Positions 35,022-43,653 of a DNA stretch of 64,000 bases are shown piece by piece (the stretch's first letter is position 1; every line of letters starts with the position of its first letter). The notes beneath the pieces are model-generated. The model was given only the letters and a program-made list of their open reading frames with translations. It did no database searches and was not told the origin of the DNA. The stretch is from Roseivirga ehrenbergii (GTDB lineage: Bacteria > Bacteroidota > Bacteroidia > Cytophagales > Cyclobacteriaceae), in NCBI RefSeq assembly GCF_001593005.1, contig NZ_LQZQ01000001.1, positions 186,001 through 250,000 on the forward strand, given 5' to 3'. The translations under genes were made by a program, and so were the position numbers.

Positions 35022-35603
35022 ATGCTTCAAATCAAAAAGTCAAAATCTGAAGAAAAGCTTATAGAAGCTTGCCGTAAAGGCGACAGAAAGGCGCAATGCG
35101 AACTGTACGAAAAGTACGCTCCATTGATGTACTCTGTTTGCAGACGGTATGTGATTGAGCTGCAAGAAGCAGAAGACGTTTTGGTTTGTGGTTTCACAAA
35201 AGTTTTTCGAAAAATCGATCAGTTTACTGGCGAAGGAAGTTTCGAAGGCTGGATTCGAAGAATAATGGTCAACGAATCGCTGACCTACATTCGAAGAAAC
35301 AAAAGCATGTTTTTGGAAGTAGAGATTGAAAAAGCAGAAAGAGAACCCGATTATCAGCAACTCCACAATCAATTAGAGGTTGAAGATTTGCACAAAATGA
35401 TCGACTTACTGCCAACGGGTTACAAAACCGTTTTCAACCTTTACGCCATCGAAGGCTTTTCTCACAAGGAAATAGCAGAGAAGTTGGGCATTAGCGAAAA
35501 CACCTCGAAATCCCAATTGAGCAGAGCAAGAGCACATCTTCAAAAGATGTTAGTTCAAGCAGAAGATAGTATAGAAGTTAAATTAATGAGCAATGAAGGG
35601 TAA
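35022..35603 (+). CDS. ECF-type RNA polymerase sigma factor
   Basis: A 193-residue sigma-70 family protein. Region 2 covers about 12-85 (YEKYAPLMYSVCRRYVIELQEAEDVL, FTGEGSFEGWIRRIMVNESLTYIRRNKS) and region 4 about 120-175 (LPTGYKTVFNLYAIEGFSHKEIAEKLGISENTSKSQLSRAR). It lacks region 3, as expected for ECF. It overlaps the next gene by 11 bases; that product has one membrane segment and sits where an anti-sigma factor would. The downstream barrel genes are plausible targets of this sigma. Confidence 0.9.
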   Translation: MLQIKKSKSEEKLIEACRKGDRKAQCELYEKYAPLMYSVCRRYVIELQEAEDVLVCGFTKVFRKIDQFTGEGSFEGWIRRIMVNESLTYIRRNKSMFLEVEIEKAEREPDYQQLHNQLEVEDLHKMIDLLPTGYKTVFNLYAIEGFSHKEIAEKLGISENTSKSQLSRARAHLQKMLVQAEDSIEVKLMSNEG

Positions 35604-36360
35604 CCCAATAGATGATCTCTTTCGAGAAAAACTAGGCAACCATAAAATAACCCCTCCAGCAAATGCTTGGAGTCAAATAGAAGGCAATCTCGCCAAAAAG
35701 AAAAAGGGTGCTTTCTTCTGGTTAAGGATAGCAGCAAGTGTTGTAATCATCCTTACTGCCGGTGCTTTATATATCAATCAATCTGAAAAATCAGGAGCCC
35801 ATCTTGAGCAGCTTCAAGCCAATAAAGAAGTGGAGAATGAAGCTGTAAAAACACCTGACCAAAACAACATTGACACTCCTTCAAAAGAGAAAGAAAATAC
35901 CAAAGATCAATCTCAAGAAAAAGAAGCTGCACCAAGTATTCAATATGTTCAGCCGCGGCAAATCGCAGCACCAAGCAAATTGACTGCTCAGATAGACACA
36001 AAACCAACAGTAGATATGATCGAAACTGTTGATCAGTCTCGCGTGATGATCAACCTAAATAAAATTGACATTGCGCAAACACTGACTGTCAATACCTCCG
36101 TTGATTTCGATTATTTGAAATTAATGCCTCTAACATTAAAAGATTATACTGATGAACCTTTCGAAATAGACATGCAAAACAAGAAGAAATTCAGCATGAT
36201 GGATGGGCTGATCAGTATTGCAAAAGGAGTGAGTAAAACCAAAGAAACCATATCTGATTTGAGAACCGCAAAAAATGAATTTGTAGCCAACGAGCTCAAA
36301 TACGGATCGGTTGATCAAGAGGAAGAAGAGAACACTCCTAACTTCAAACAAGAAAAATAA
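35593..36360 (+). CDS. single-pass membrane protein, putative anti-sigma factor
   Basis: A 255-residue protein. A short cytosolic N-terminus (residues 1-40; DLFREKLGNHKITPPANAWSQIEGNL) precedes a membrane segment (about 42-61; FWLRIAASVVIILTAGALYI) and a long charged, low-complexity extracytoplasmic region. The N-terminal pattern of a short helical part, PPxxAW and one membrane helix is common in Bacteroidota genes that follow ECF sigma factors. No zinc-binding HxxxCxxC is present. The anti-sigma role is inferred from position and topology. Confidence 0.6.
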   Translation: MKGNPIDDLFREKLGNHKITPPANAWSQIEGNLAKKKKGAFFWLRIAASVVIILTAGALYINQSEKSGAHLEQLQANKEVENEAVKTPDQNNIDTPSKEKENTKDQSQEKEAAPSIQYVQPRQIAAPSKLTAQIDTKPTVDMIETVDQSRVMINLNKIDIAQTLTVNTSVDFDYLKLMPLTLKDYTDEPFEIDMQNKKKFSMMDGLISIAKGVSKTKETISDLRTAKNEFVANELKYGSVDQEEEENTPNFKQEK

Positions 36361-36371
36361 CAACTCGAAAT

Positions 36372-37253
36372 ATGAAAACAATAACTACAACAAAAGTCAT
36401 AGGTATGCTCTTATTGGTCGTATTGAGCAGTAACCTAGCCAAAGCTCAAAGTGAAACTTATCTCAACCAGAACTTGAAAGTTGAGTCCAAAACCTCAACT
36501 TTCAATCTAGGAGAAACTGAAAACTCAATATGGGATTTTTCAAAATCAGTTCCCGTAGCAAAATACAGCCCGAAAGCTTCAGAAAACACCCTAGAAGAAA
36601 ACCATGAGAGGTATGATTTCGACAGGTACTACCCACGAAAAGGAACACAGAGTTTTGTGAACATCTACATTGGTTTAAACAATTATTTGCAAGATGGTGA
36701 CTTACCAAGCAGTGACGAACTATTCACTTTAAACCCACTCACCTCTTGGTATGCAGCCCTCAACTTCGATCATGCAACACGCATTTTAGGTCCACTTTAT
36801 CTCGACTGGGGAATTGGTGCAAGCATCCAAGATTTAAGCTTTGAAAACACCAGGGTCGAAGTAGTAGTAGACCGCGCCAACCAATCTGTAGATTTTGTTG
36901 AGCGTATGGATCGTGTAGGCAAGAAAAGCAAAATCAATATGATGCACCTGAATGTGCACATGGTTCCAACCTTCTCATTTGGGAAATATAACTCGTTCAG
37001 AATAGGCGCGGGAGTATATGCTGGCTACAGAATTAGCAGCCATACTAAATACAAATATGATGATTTGACTGGCGATAGTCAGAAAGATAAGTTTAAAGAC
37101 AGCCTTTATATTAACCCATTCAAATATGGTTTGCGTGCCCAAATGGGATGGAGTTCTTTCGACATCTTCTTTAACTATGACATTTCAGAGTTATTTGAAG
37201 AAGAAGCAAACGCACCAAAACTTAACCCTGTAACATTCGGGGTGATTTTCTAA
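36372..37253 (+). CDS. outer-membrane beta-barrel protein, paralogue 1
   Basis: A 293-residue exported protein with a signal peptide (KVIGMLLLVVLSSNLAKAQ). After a linker of about 70 residues the strands alternate and share clear blocks with the next gene: NIYIGLNNYLQDGDLPSSDEL, LGPLYLDWGIGAS, FRIGAGVYAGYR and a common ending LNPVTFGVIF. The C-terminal Phe suits a BAM-inserted barrel. It lies 11 bases after the putative anti-sigma gene, so it is probably in the sigma-factor operon. Function unknown. Confidence 0.7.
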   Translation: MKTITTTKVIGMLLLVVLSSNLAKAQSETYLNQNLKVESKTSTFNLGETENSIWDFSKSVPVAKYSPKASENTLEENHERYDFDRYYPRKGTQSFVNIYIGLNNYLQDGDLPSSDELFTLNPLTSWYAALNFDHATRILGPLYLDWGIGASIQDLSFENTRVEVVVDRANQSVDFVERMDRVGKKSKINMMHLNVHMVPTFSFGKYNSFRIGAGVYAGYRISSHTKYKYDDLTGDSQKDKFKDSLYINPFKYGLRAQMGWSSFDIFFNYDISELFEEEANAPKLNPVTFGVIF

Positions 37254-37283
37254 AACAACAACTCAAAATAAAATACAACAAAA

Positions 37284-38231
37284 ATGAAAAAGCAATTCAA
37301 CATACTATTGATTGCCATGGCACTCCTATTGGTAAATCAAAGTCTCAGCGCCCAATGGACATGGGGGAAACAAGACGATCTCGAGCGAATAGATACCGTG
37401 GTCAGTATTCCTAAAAGGAACTCAAACAGCATCTTCATTAACGACAATGACTTTTACCTACGCATGGGTTTCTTAGGAATCAACCTTGAAATAGAAGATG
37501 ATTGGGATTCAGATTGGAGATCGAGCCGCAACAGACCTAGAAATTTCGAATACATCGAACAACACGATCACGGCACATTAAAAAGCCTTGATTTCGAAAT
37601 TGGTTTCAACAATTATTTAAACAAAGGTAACTTTCCTTCATCTAGCGACCTTTATCAAGTAAAACCCTTGGGCTCTGTTTATGTAGGTTTAAACTGGAAC
37701 CATACGACCTATGTGAGCGGTCCGCTGTACTTAGATTGGGGCGGAGGTTTTAGCTGGTATAACTATAAATTCGAAAACGCAGCAACTCGTTTAGATCCGA
37801 ATGGTGGTCAGCTCAATTTTGTAGAAGAAACCAACATTGGAAGCGCACTTAAAAGCAAGCTCAAGGTTTCTTACCTCAATGTAAAAGCCGTACCTATGTT
37901 CGATTTTAGCAGAGGAAAGAGAATTGTAAGAAAGTATGAAGAAGACGATGTACGCGTTGCGTTTAGCCGTAAAACAGGTTTCAGAATTGGCGTTGGCCCT
38001 TATGCTGGCCTGCGCTTAGGCAACAAAGCAAAGTACATCGACCGCACCGATGGCGACCGCGACAAAGTAAAAAGCAAAGGTGGTTTCTTTGTAAATGACT
38101 TTAGATATGGCGCCAGACTTCAAATAGGCATCAACGGTTTCGATATGTTTATGACTTATGATTTCAACGAGCTTTTTGAAAACGGAAAAGGGCCAGAACT
38201 CAACCCAATTACGATTGGCGTAACTTTCTAA
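37284..38231 (+). CDS. outer-membrane beta-barrel protein, paralogue 2
   Basis: A 315-residue exported protein with a signal peptide (NILLIAMALLLVNQSLSAQ). It aligns with the preceding protein over the barrel: GFNNYLNKGNFPSSSDL, SGPLYLDWGGGFSW, FRIGVGPYAGLRLG and ending LNPITIGVTF. The pair arose by tandem duplication and then diverged in the N-terminal linker. It lies 30 bases after paralogue 1 and is followed by a strong terminator, closing the sigma-factor operon. Function unknown. Confidence 0.7.
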   Translation: MKKQFNILLIAMALLLVNQSLSAQWTWGKQDDLERIDTVVSIPKRNSNSIFINDNDFYLRMGFLGINLEIEDDWDSDWRSSRNRPRNFEYIEQHDHGTLKSLDFEIGFNNYLNKGNFPSSSDLYQVKPLGSVYVGLNWNHTTYVSGPLYLDWGGGFSWYNYKFENAATRLDPNGGQLNFVEETNIGSALKSKLKVSYLNVKAVPMFDFSRGKRIVRKYEEDDVRVAFSRKTGFRIGVGPYAGLRLGNKAKYIDRTDGDRDKVKSKGGFFVNDFRYGARLQIGINGFDMFMTYDFNELFENGKGPELNPITIGVTF

Positions 38232-38252
38232 AAGAAAATATAAATTATTACT

Positions 38253-38286
38253 AGGCCGAATGAAGAGATTTATTCGGCCTTTTTTT
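38253..38286 (+). terminator. terminator closing the sigma factor-barrel operon
   Basis: AGGCCGAAT (38253-38261) pairs perfectly with ATTCGGCCT (38272-38280), followed by a run of seven T. The convergent 86-residue gene on the minus strand ends inside this hairpin (stop at 38270). Confidence 0.9.
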
Positions 38287-38530
38287 GTGCTTCAAACTTC
38301 CTTTTCACATAAGCCTTGGCCCAAAAAGGAGCTATAAAGAACAAGGAGAACAAAGCCAAAGCAATAGAAGCACAAACAACCCTCCACTCTTCGCCTTCTA
38401 CTCCATAATTATTAAGAATGACACGGATTGCCATAAAGCTAATGCCAGCAAAAAAAATGTAGCTGGGAAAAGTAGTCATTAAAGTACTACTAGAAAATCG
38501 AAGCTTTTGAGTGGTATTAGTTTCGCTCAT
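38270..38530 (-). CDS. small two-span membrane protein
   Basis: An 86-residue protein with two membrane segments (about 22-42, YIFFAGISFMAIRVILNNYG; about 50-72, VVCASIALALFSLFFIAPFWA) and a basic C-terminus. No family recognised. Its last codons lie within the arm of the convergent terminator. It is 26 bases after the next upstream membrane gene and likely in one transcript with it. Confidence 0.55.
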   Translation of the reverse strand: MSETNTTQKLRFSSSTLMTTFPSYIFFAGISFMAIRVILNNYGVEGEEWRVVCASIALALFSLFFIAPFWAKAYVKRKFEAQKKAE

Positions 38531-38556
38531 GAATTAAATATAAGGATTTCTCAAGT

Positions 38557-39051
38557 TTATTCCTCCATCCACTTTTTCTCTTCCCCCTTCAAGCCAAAGA
38601 ACTTAGAAAAATATTTTGGGCTAGGGCGATTAGCAGTAATTAAAATCAAGAACAAACTAAAAACAAGTGCATACACCATGTCCCCTTTTTCATACAAACC
38701 AAAAGCACCAATAGCAGCCCCAAAAGACCACATCAGATTTCTATAAATAATTGACTTCTTTAGTTTAATCATTTTAAGATCAAGCTCAGGCACCTGCTTC
38801 AAAACTTTAAGCGCGTCCTTTTTCCAAGTAGCTAAGGTTCTCAACAGCACATACCCAATACCAGCAGCCATTACTGCATGAAACATAATATCAGGATCCT
38901 CATAAAATACAGATCGAAGTTCACCGCTGGCTTCACGTTCTAAAAAAGCATAACCAAAAAACGCGAGAGGCAACACAAACATTAAATAGATTATACTTTC
39001 AAGCTTTTTGATGAATGCACTTTTATTAAAATTAGGGTCGTTCAATTGCAT
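38557..39051 (-). CDS. four-span membrane protein of unknown function
   Basis: A 164-residue protein with about four membrane segments (around 20-37, 52-70, 98-118 and 123-142) and charged loops. It is divergent from the TetR/paa operon across 69 bases that contain a palindromic operator, so it may be co-regulated. No family recognised. Confidence 0.55.
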   Translation of the reverse strand: MQLNDPNFNKSAFIKKLESIIYLMFVLPLAFFGYAFLEREASGELRSVFYEDPDIMFHAVMAAGIGYVLLRTLATWKKDALKVLKQVPELDLKMIKLKKSIIYRNLMWSFGAAIGAFGLYEKGDMVYALVFSLFLILITANRPSPKYFSKFFGLKGEEKKWMEE

Positions 39052-39086
39052 GGTTTGTGTAAATTGTAGCTAATAACAATCTCTTG

Positions 39087-39108
39087 CTAACGAACGTTAG
39101 TATGTTTA
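39087..39108 (+). promoter_or_regulatory. PaaR-like operator overlapping the promoter of the paa operon
   Basis: CTAACGAACGTTAG (39087-39100) is a perfect 6+2+6 palindrome that fits the pattern CNAACGNNCGTTNG recalled for the TetR-family PaaR of Thermus. It is followed at once by the -7-like element TATGTTTA (39101-39108), 12 bases before the TetR ATG. Binding there would block transcription of tetR-paaABC. Confidence 0.65.
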
Positions 39109-39120
39109 TATTCGCAGCAA

Positions 39121-39705
39121 ATGAAAACTGTCGTAAAGAAAAGCAGAAAGCAACAAATAGAAGAAAAAGCAACCACTCTTTTTCAGTCTAGAGGCTACGC
39201 TGCTACTTCAATGCGCAATTTAGCGCAAGATTTGGGCATTGAGGCCGCAAGTCTCTATTCTCACATCAAGTCAAAGGAAGAAATTTTGCAACGCATATGC
39301 TTTCGTATGGCCGAAGAATTTTATAGCGCTTGGCAGGAAGTAGACGAAGAAACCAGTGGTAATGCAGCGAAAATGGAAAAAGCCATGATCGCTCATGTAA
39401 AAGTAATTACAAAAGATACGAACGCCTCTGCCGTTTTCTTCAATGAATGGAGGCATTTAAGCGAACCCCACCTGAGTGAGTTTTTAGCCATGCGCGATGA
39501 CTACGAAGGGCGGTTCAAAAAAATATTAAGAGATGGTATGGCTTCTGGCGAATTCAAGCTAGTAGATGAAAAATTCATGATGCTTACCATTCTCTCTTCG
39601 TTAAACTGGACTCACAATTGGTATAAGCCTGATGGTAGCTTGAGTCCAGAAGAAGTAGGAAAAAGACTATCGGGCCTATTGTTAAACGGACTAAAAAAGA
39701 ATTGA
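39121..39705 (+). CDS. TetR family regulator of the phenylacetate operon (PaaR-like)
   Basis: A 194-residue regulator. Residues 8-55 form the TetR helix-turn-helix ([45 protein letters not shown]) and the rest is a helical ligand-binding domain of the YsiA/FadR-like type. Only one base separates it from paaA, and a palindrome matching the PaaR recognition pattern overlaps its promoter, so it most likely represses the paa genes and itself, with phenylacetyl-CoA as the likely inducer. The ligand is inferred from context. Confidence 0.85.
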   Translation: MKTVVKKSRKQQIEEKATTLFQSRGYAATSMRNLAQDLGIEAASLYSHIKSKEEILQRICFRMAEEFYSAWQEVDEETSGNAAKMEKAMIAHVKVITKDTNASAVFFNEWRHLSEPHLSEFLAMRDDYEGRFKKILRDGMASGEFKLVDEKFMMLTILSSLNWTHNWYKPDGSLSPEEVGKRLSGLLLNGLKKN

Positions 39706-39706
39706 T

Positions 39707-40693
39707 ATGTACGGAGGTGGAAACTCATTCGAAGCCATGAAAGCTACTGCCCTCACTGACGAGGATCCAGTGAAATTGGCAGAATTTGAAGCAAGAATCG
39801 ACAGAGGCGAGAAAATCGAGCCTTCGGATTGGATGCCTCAATTGTATAGAAAGCAACTGATTAGAATGATTGAGCAGCATGCTCACTCAGAAATTATCGG
39901 AGCTTTACCAGAAGGTACTTGGATTACCCGTGCGCCTGGTTTTAAAAGAAAACTTGCCCTTATGGCAAAGGTGCAAGATGAAGTAGGCCATGCTCAATTA
40001 TTATATTCAGCGGCTGAAACGCTAGGCAAATCAAGAGAGGATATGATTGCCGATTTGATTAATGGCAAATCGAAATACTCGAATATATTTAATTACCCAG
40101 CCTTTACATGGGCCGACTCATGCTTTATTTCATGGTTGGTAGATGCAGGAGCAATTGTAAATCAAATAGCAAACTCTAAAGGAAGTTATGGCCCATATTG
40201 CCGCGCCTTAGAAAGAATTTGTGCCGAAGAATCCTTCCACTTAAAATACGGTCACCATTGTGTAATACATTTGGCCACAGGCACAAAAGTACAGCGCGAA
40301 ATGATGCAAGCTGCATTTAACCGCTGGTGGGTGCCAATGATGCACTTCTTTGGTCCTTCAGATAAAATTTCGGTTCATTCAGAAATTTTGATGCGCTGGA
40401 AAGTGAAAATGTCGTCTAACGATGAATGTCGCCAGCAATTCTTAGACATGTATGTACCTAAAATTTGGGAACTTGGCTTAACCGTACCTGATGATAAGTT
40501 GAGAAAAGATCCTGAAACAGGTCAGTGGGAGTTTACCGAGCCTGATTGGGAGGAATTCAAAAGAGTAATTAATGGAGATGGCCCATGTAACAAAGAGCGT
40601 TTGGCGGTTAGGCGCGTAGCCGAAGAAAGAGGTGCTTGGGTGCGTCAAGCTTTATTGGCTCCAAAAACCAAATACGTAGCTCCGTTAGCTTAA
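39707..40693 (+). CDS. paaA: 1,2-phenylacetyl-CoA epoxidase subunit PaaA (catalytic)
   Basis: A 328-residue carboxylate-bridged di-iron monooxygenase subunit that forms the ring 1,2-epoxide of phenylacetyl-CoA. Helical di-iron motifs are visible: [15 protein letters not shown] (about residue 55), [17 protein letters not shown] (about 86-103, ExxH) and [15 protein letters not shown] (about 164-180, ExxxH). Length and sequence match the family. It acts with PaaC as the core heterodimer and needs PaaB, PaaE and the PaaD Fe-S maturation factor, all encoded nearby. Confidence 0.95.
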   Translation: MYGGGNSFEAMKATALTDEDPVKLAEFEARIDRGEKIEPSDWMPQLYRKQLIRMIEQHAHSEIIGALPEGTWITRAPGFKRKLALMAKVQDEVGHAQLLYSAAETLGKSREDMIADLINGKSKYSNIFNYPAFTWADSCFISWLVDAGAIVNQIANSKGSYGPYCRALERICAEESFHLKYGHHCVIHLATGTKVQREMMQAAFNRWWVPMMHFFGPSDKISVHSEILMRWKVKMSSNDECRQQFLDMYVPKIWELGLTVPDDKLRKDPETGQWEFTEPDWEEFKRVINGDGPCNKERLAVRRVAEERGAWVRQALLAPKTKYVAPLA

Positions 40694-40702
40694 TACATTC
40701 CT

Positions 40703-41320
40703 ATGAATTTGAAATCATTAGACCCACGGGTAACCCGTCTTGGTATTGACGAATCCACCGACACTCAAATTATTGAAAAAGGAAACCTCGACCAGTTTGA
40801 GACCTATGAGGCTTTTATAGAAACCAAAGAAGGCAAGCCTTTTGAGCACGCTGGCCCTGTTCACGCACCTAACGAGGAAATGGCTTTCCTATTCGCGAAA
40901 GAACAGTTTAGCCGAAGAGGCATGTTCTGCAATGCGCTTTGCGTAATTAAAACCGAAAACATAAAGGTGTCGGAGTATACTGATAACAATGAGGATGTTT
41001 ACAATCTGGTAAATAATAGAGCCTCTGGAGTAGAACGCGAAAGTTTCGAGATTTTCCATTTGGCTAAACGTGGCAAGCAGCATAAGTATGCGGGAAGCGT
41101 AATGGCCAAGGACTATGAAGATGCATTAGCGAAAGCGAAAGAAGACTTTCAATCGGACAAACCAGTATTCAATGTTTGGGTAGTGAAGTCTGAACATGTT
41201 TTAGCTTCTGACGAAGACGATCGTGACATTTGGGATACCCTGAAAGAGAAAAAATACCGTGACGCGATTGACTATAAAGCAAGCGACAAAATCAAAGCAT
41301 TTAAAGAACAACAAGCTTAG
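40703..41320 (+). CDS. paaB: 1,2-phenylacetyl-CoA epoxidase subunit PaaB, tandem two-domain form
   Basis: A 205-residue protein where the classical PaaB has about 95. Two PaaB-like repeats are visible: residues 34-90 (TYEAFIETKEGKPFEHAGPV, ending VIKTENIKVS) and 114-169 (SFEIFHLAKRGKQHKYAGSV, ending VVKSEHVLAS). Both align with the E. coli PaaB core from YEVFVRG to the conserved VVKASEI. PaaB bridges PaaAC dimers and is thought to mediate reductase contact, so a fused pair would fix a two-domain bridge. A 30-residue N-terminal extension precedes repeat 1. Confidence 0.9.
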   Translation: MNLKSLDPRVTRLGIDESTDTQIIEKGNLDQFETYEAFIETKEGKPFEHAGPVHAPNEEMAFLFAKEQFSRRGMFCNALCVIKTENIKVSEYTDNNEDVYNLVNNRASGVERESFEIFHLAKRGKQHKYAGSVMAKDYEDALAKAKEDFQSDKPVFNVWVVKSEHVLASDEDDRDIWDTLKEKKYRDAIDYKASDKIKAFKEQQA

Positions 41321-41322
41321 AG

Positions 41323-42078
41323 ATGAACACAGAAGCATTAAAAGATTTACTTTATAAAATCGCTGACGATCAGCTCATTTTAGGTCATCGTAACTCTGAA
41401 TGGACAGGTTTTGGTCCTCTGTTAGAAGAAGACATTGCTTTTTCTTCTATGGCACAAGATAAGGTGGGTCAAAGTTGGCAGATTTATAAACTACTCGAAG
41501 AGTTGGGAGAATCAGAACCAGACATGGTTGCTTTTATGCGAAATGCCGACCAGTTCCACAATTGCCAGTTGGTAGAATTACCGAACGGTGAATATGATTT
41601 TAGCTTAATCAGGCATTTCTTATTTGATATGGCCGAGCAAATCAGGTTTACACATTTGGCGAGTTCATCTTATGAGCCATTGTCGCTATTAGCCAAGAAG
41701 ATTAAGGGCGAGATCAAGTATCATACGATGCACGCCAAAATTTGGATGAAGCAATTGGGTTCTGCTACTGAAGAAAGTGTTTCTAGACTTCAGAATTCGC
41801 TAGAAGAAGCCATGCCTTATGCTTTGGGGATTTTTGAACCTTCTAAGTTCGAAGCCGAATTAATTAAGGAAGATATTTTCCGTGGCGAAGAAGTAATCAA
41901 AGAAGAGTGGATCGAACAGATTAGCGCGATTCTGAAAGAAACAAGCTTAAAAATGCCGGATTTAAATAGCATCACTCCAGTGTATGGCGGCCGTTATGGG
42001 AAGCACACCGAGCACCTTCAGCCTTTACTAGACGAGATGTCGGAAGTATTTAAAATGGATCCTACGGCTGATTGGTAA
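41323..42078 (+). CDS. paaC: 1,2-phenylacetyl-CoA epoxidase subunit PaaC (structural)
   Basis: A 251-residue ferritin-like subunit that pairs with PaaA. It shows ILGHRNSEWTGFGPLLEEDIAFSSMAQDKVGQSWQIYKLLEELG near the N-terminus and KGEIKYHTMHAKIWMKQLG in the middle, as in E. coli PaaC. It starts 2 bases after paaB. A 70-base heptamer repeat follows the stop, before paaD. Confidence 0.95.
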   Translation: MNTEALKDLLYKIADDQLILGHRNSEWTGFGPLLEEDIAFSSMAQDKVGQSWQIYKLLEELGESEPDMVAFMRNADQFHNCQLVELPNGEYDFSLIRHFLFDMAEQIRFTHLASSSYEPLSLLAKKIKGEIKYHTMHAKIWMKQLGSATEESVSRLQNSLEEAMPYALGIFEPSKFEAELIKEDIFRGEEVIKEEWIEQISAILKETSLKMPDLNSITPVYGGRYGKHTEHLQPLLDEMSEVFKMDPTADW

Positions 42079-42081
42079 GAA

Positions 42082-42151
42082 GTCATTTGTCATTTGTCAT
42101 TTGTCATTTGTCATTTGTCATTTGTCATTTGTCATTTGTCATTTGTCATTT
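42082..42151. repeat. heptamer tandem repeat, (GTCATTT) x 10, between paaC and paaD
   Basis: Ten perfect head-to-tail copies of GTCATTT, beginning 3 bases after the paaC stop and ending 39 bases before the paaD ATG. No interruption or variant copy. Each loss or gain of a unit would change the paaC-paaD gap by 7 bases. It lies outside coding sequence, so only spacing, transcript structure or protein binding would change. Confidence 0.95.
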
Positions 42152-42190
42152 GGAGAAACTTTTGATCGGACATAATGTTGTGAAAGCACA

Positions 42191-42688
42191 ATGAGCAAAA
42201 CGAAGGACATATCAGTGGAAGAAATTAGGACATGGCTAGATGAAGTTATGGATCCTGAAATCCCTGTGCTTTCGCTCAACGATTTGGGAGTAATTACTGG
42301 AATTGAAATTCAGGCATCTGGGAAAGTTAAAGTAAATATGACACCAACTTTCTCAGGTTGCCCTGCCATGGACTACATGAAACGGGACGTTGAAGAAACA
42401 CTCCAAAAAAATGGAATTGACGATTTCGATGTCCATCTTTCTTTTGAAACTCAGTGGAATTCTAACATGATTTCTGATAAAGGCCGAGCTGCCCTAAAGA
42501 AGTTCGGTCTTGCTCCTCCTCCAAAACACAATTTGATTGTCGATATTGATTTATTAGAGCACTCAAAATGCCCTTATTGCGATAGCACCAATACAGAAAT
42601 GAAAACGCCTTTTGGCCCAGCGCTTTGTCGTTCCTTACATTTCTGTCACAATTGTAATCAGGCTTTTGAACAGTTTAAACCACTTTAG
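42191..42688 (+). CDS. paaD: phenylacetate-CoA oxygenase Fe-S assembly protein PaaD (MIP18 family)
   Basis: A 165-residue protein. The N-terminal 110 residues form a MIP18/DUF59 domain (EVMDPEIPVLSLNDLGVI, then FSGCPAMDYMKRDVEE, with the conserved Cys). The C-terminus is a zinc-ribbon-like region (CPYC, then CRSLHFCHNC at about 135-158). PaaD helps assemble the PaaE or complex Fe-S/di-iron site. It follows the heptamer repeat 112 bases after paaC, and converges with egtD with a 4-base overlap of their ends. Confidence 0.92.
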   Translation: MSKTKDISVEEIRTWLDEVMDPEIPVLSLNDLGVITGIEIQASGKVKVNMTPTFSGCPAMDYMKRDVEETLQKNGIDDFDVHLSFETQWNSNMISDKGRAALKKFGLAPPPKHNLIVDIDLLEHSKCPYCDSTNTEMKTPFGPALCRSLHFCHNCNQAFEQFKPL

Positions 42689-43650
42689 ATTTTCTGCCAA
42701 AGCGAGTCTACGTAGTAATTATTTTTATCAGTAAAATTCCTCACTACCTTAAAGCCTGCTTGCTCAGCAAACTGACGAATACTTTTCAAGCTATACTTCT
42801 GTGACACTTCCGTGTGAATTGCTTCCCAAGCATCGAATGAATAAGTTTCGCCTGTAGCTTCAATAAAAACCTCTTGTGCTCTATTGCTGATTAGATGACT
42901 CTTAGTTTCGCCTGTTATGGGGTCATAGGTTGGAAAATGTTCGAAACTCTCTAAATTGAAATTAGCACCAAGTTCGTTGTTGATTCTTCTGAGTAAATTA
43001 ATGTTGAACTCTTTAGTCACCCCTAACTTATCATTATAGGCACTTAAGATCACGTTAGGATCTTTCATTAAATCAAACCCAATAAAAAGAAGGTCTCCAG
43101 AACTTAAGTTATCACCCAACCTTTTTAGAAATTTCGGTGCTGACCCGTTGGAGAAATTCCCAATATTTGAGCCTAGAAATAATACCACCTCTTTCTGAAA
43201 ATGGTTTTCATTAAGTTTAGCTAAGGCATCGAAATAATCTCCCTGAATAGCATTTACCTGTAGTTTTGGAATTGACTTCTTTAAATCATCTGAGAGAATA
43301 TCCAGCACATGTTGCGAGATATCAATTGGTGAATAGGAAAAATCTACCCCTTCGTTTGTAAAATGCTTTAGTAATATTTTCGTCTTTGTACCATCTCCAG
43401 CGCCTAACTCTACAAGTTTGAAACTCGTATCATTAGCCAAGAAACTTTTTAGAATTTCTGCCTTCTGCTGATCAAATATTTCGAATTCGCAACGGGTCAG
43501 GTAATACTCTTCCAAATTCATAATAGACTGAAAAAGCTGATCGCCCTTTTCGTCATAAAAGTATTTTGAGGAAAGATATTTCGGGTTTGAAGCAAGTCCT
43601 GAATGAATATCCTTTGCAAAGGTGGAAAGTGTAGCGGTAGTATCGCTCAT
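42685..43650 (-). CDS. egtD: L-histidine N-alpha-methyltransferase EgtD
   Basis: A 321-residue SAM-dependent enzyme that trimethylates histidine to hercynine, the first step of ergothioneine synthesis. The N-terminal YFYDEKGDQLFQSIMNLEEYYLTRCE is the family signature, followed by the SAM loop ELGAGDGTKT (81-90) and GSNIGNF; the C-terminal part carries the His-binding insert. It lies 3 bases after egtB on the same strand and is translated right after it. Confidence 0.92.
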   Translation of the reverse strand: MSDTTATLSTFAKDIHSGLASNPKYLSSKYFYDEKGDQLFQSIMNLEEYYLTRCEFEIFDQQKAEILKSFLANDTSFKLVELGAGDGTKTKILLKHFTNEGVDFSYSPIDISQHVLDILSDDLKKSIPKLQVNAIQGDYFDALAKLNENHFQKEVVLFLGSNIGNFSNGSAPKFLKRLGDNLSSGDLLFIGFDLMKDPNVILSAYNDKLGVTKEFNINLLRRINNELGANFNLESFEHFPTYDPITGETKSHLISNRAQEVFIEATGETYSFDAWEAIHTEVSQKYSLKSIRQFAEQAGFKVVRNFTDKNNYYVDSLWQKI

Positions 43651-43653
43651 AGG

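Noticed and set aside
34873-35064. 63-residue plus-strand ORF over the palindrome
   Set aside because: It starts inside the 33-base palindrome and overlaps the sigma gene in another frame; no coding signature.
42082-42151. Heptamer array as a CRISPR array
   Set aside because: Copies are contiguous with no spacers and the unit is 7 bases; it is a simple tandem repeat.
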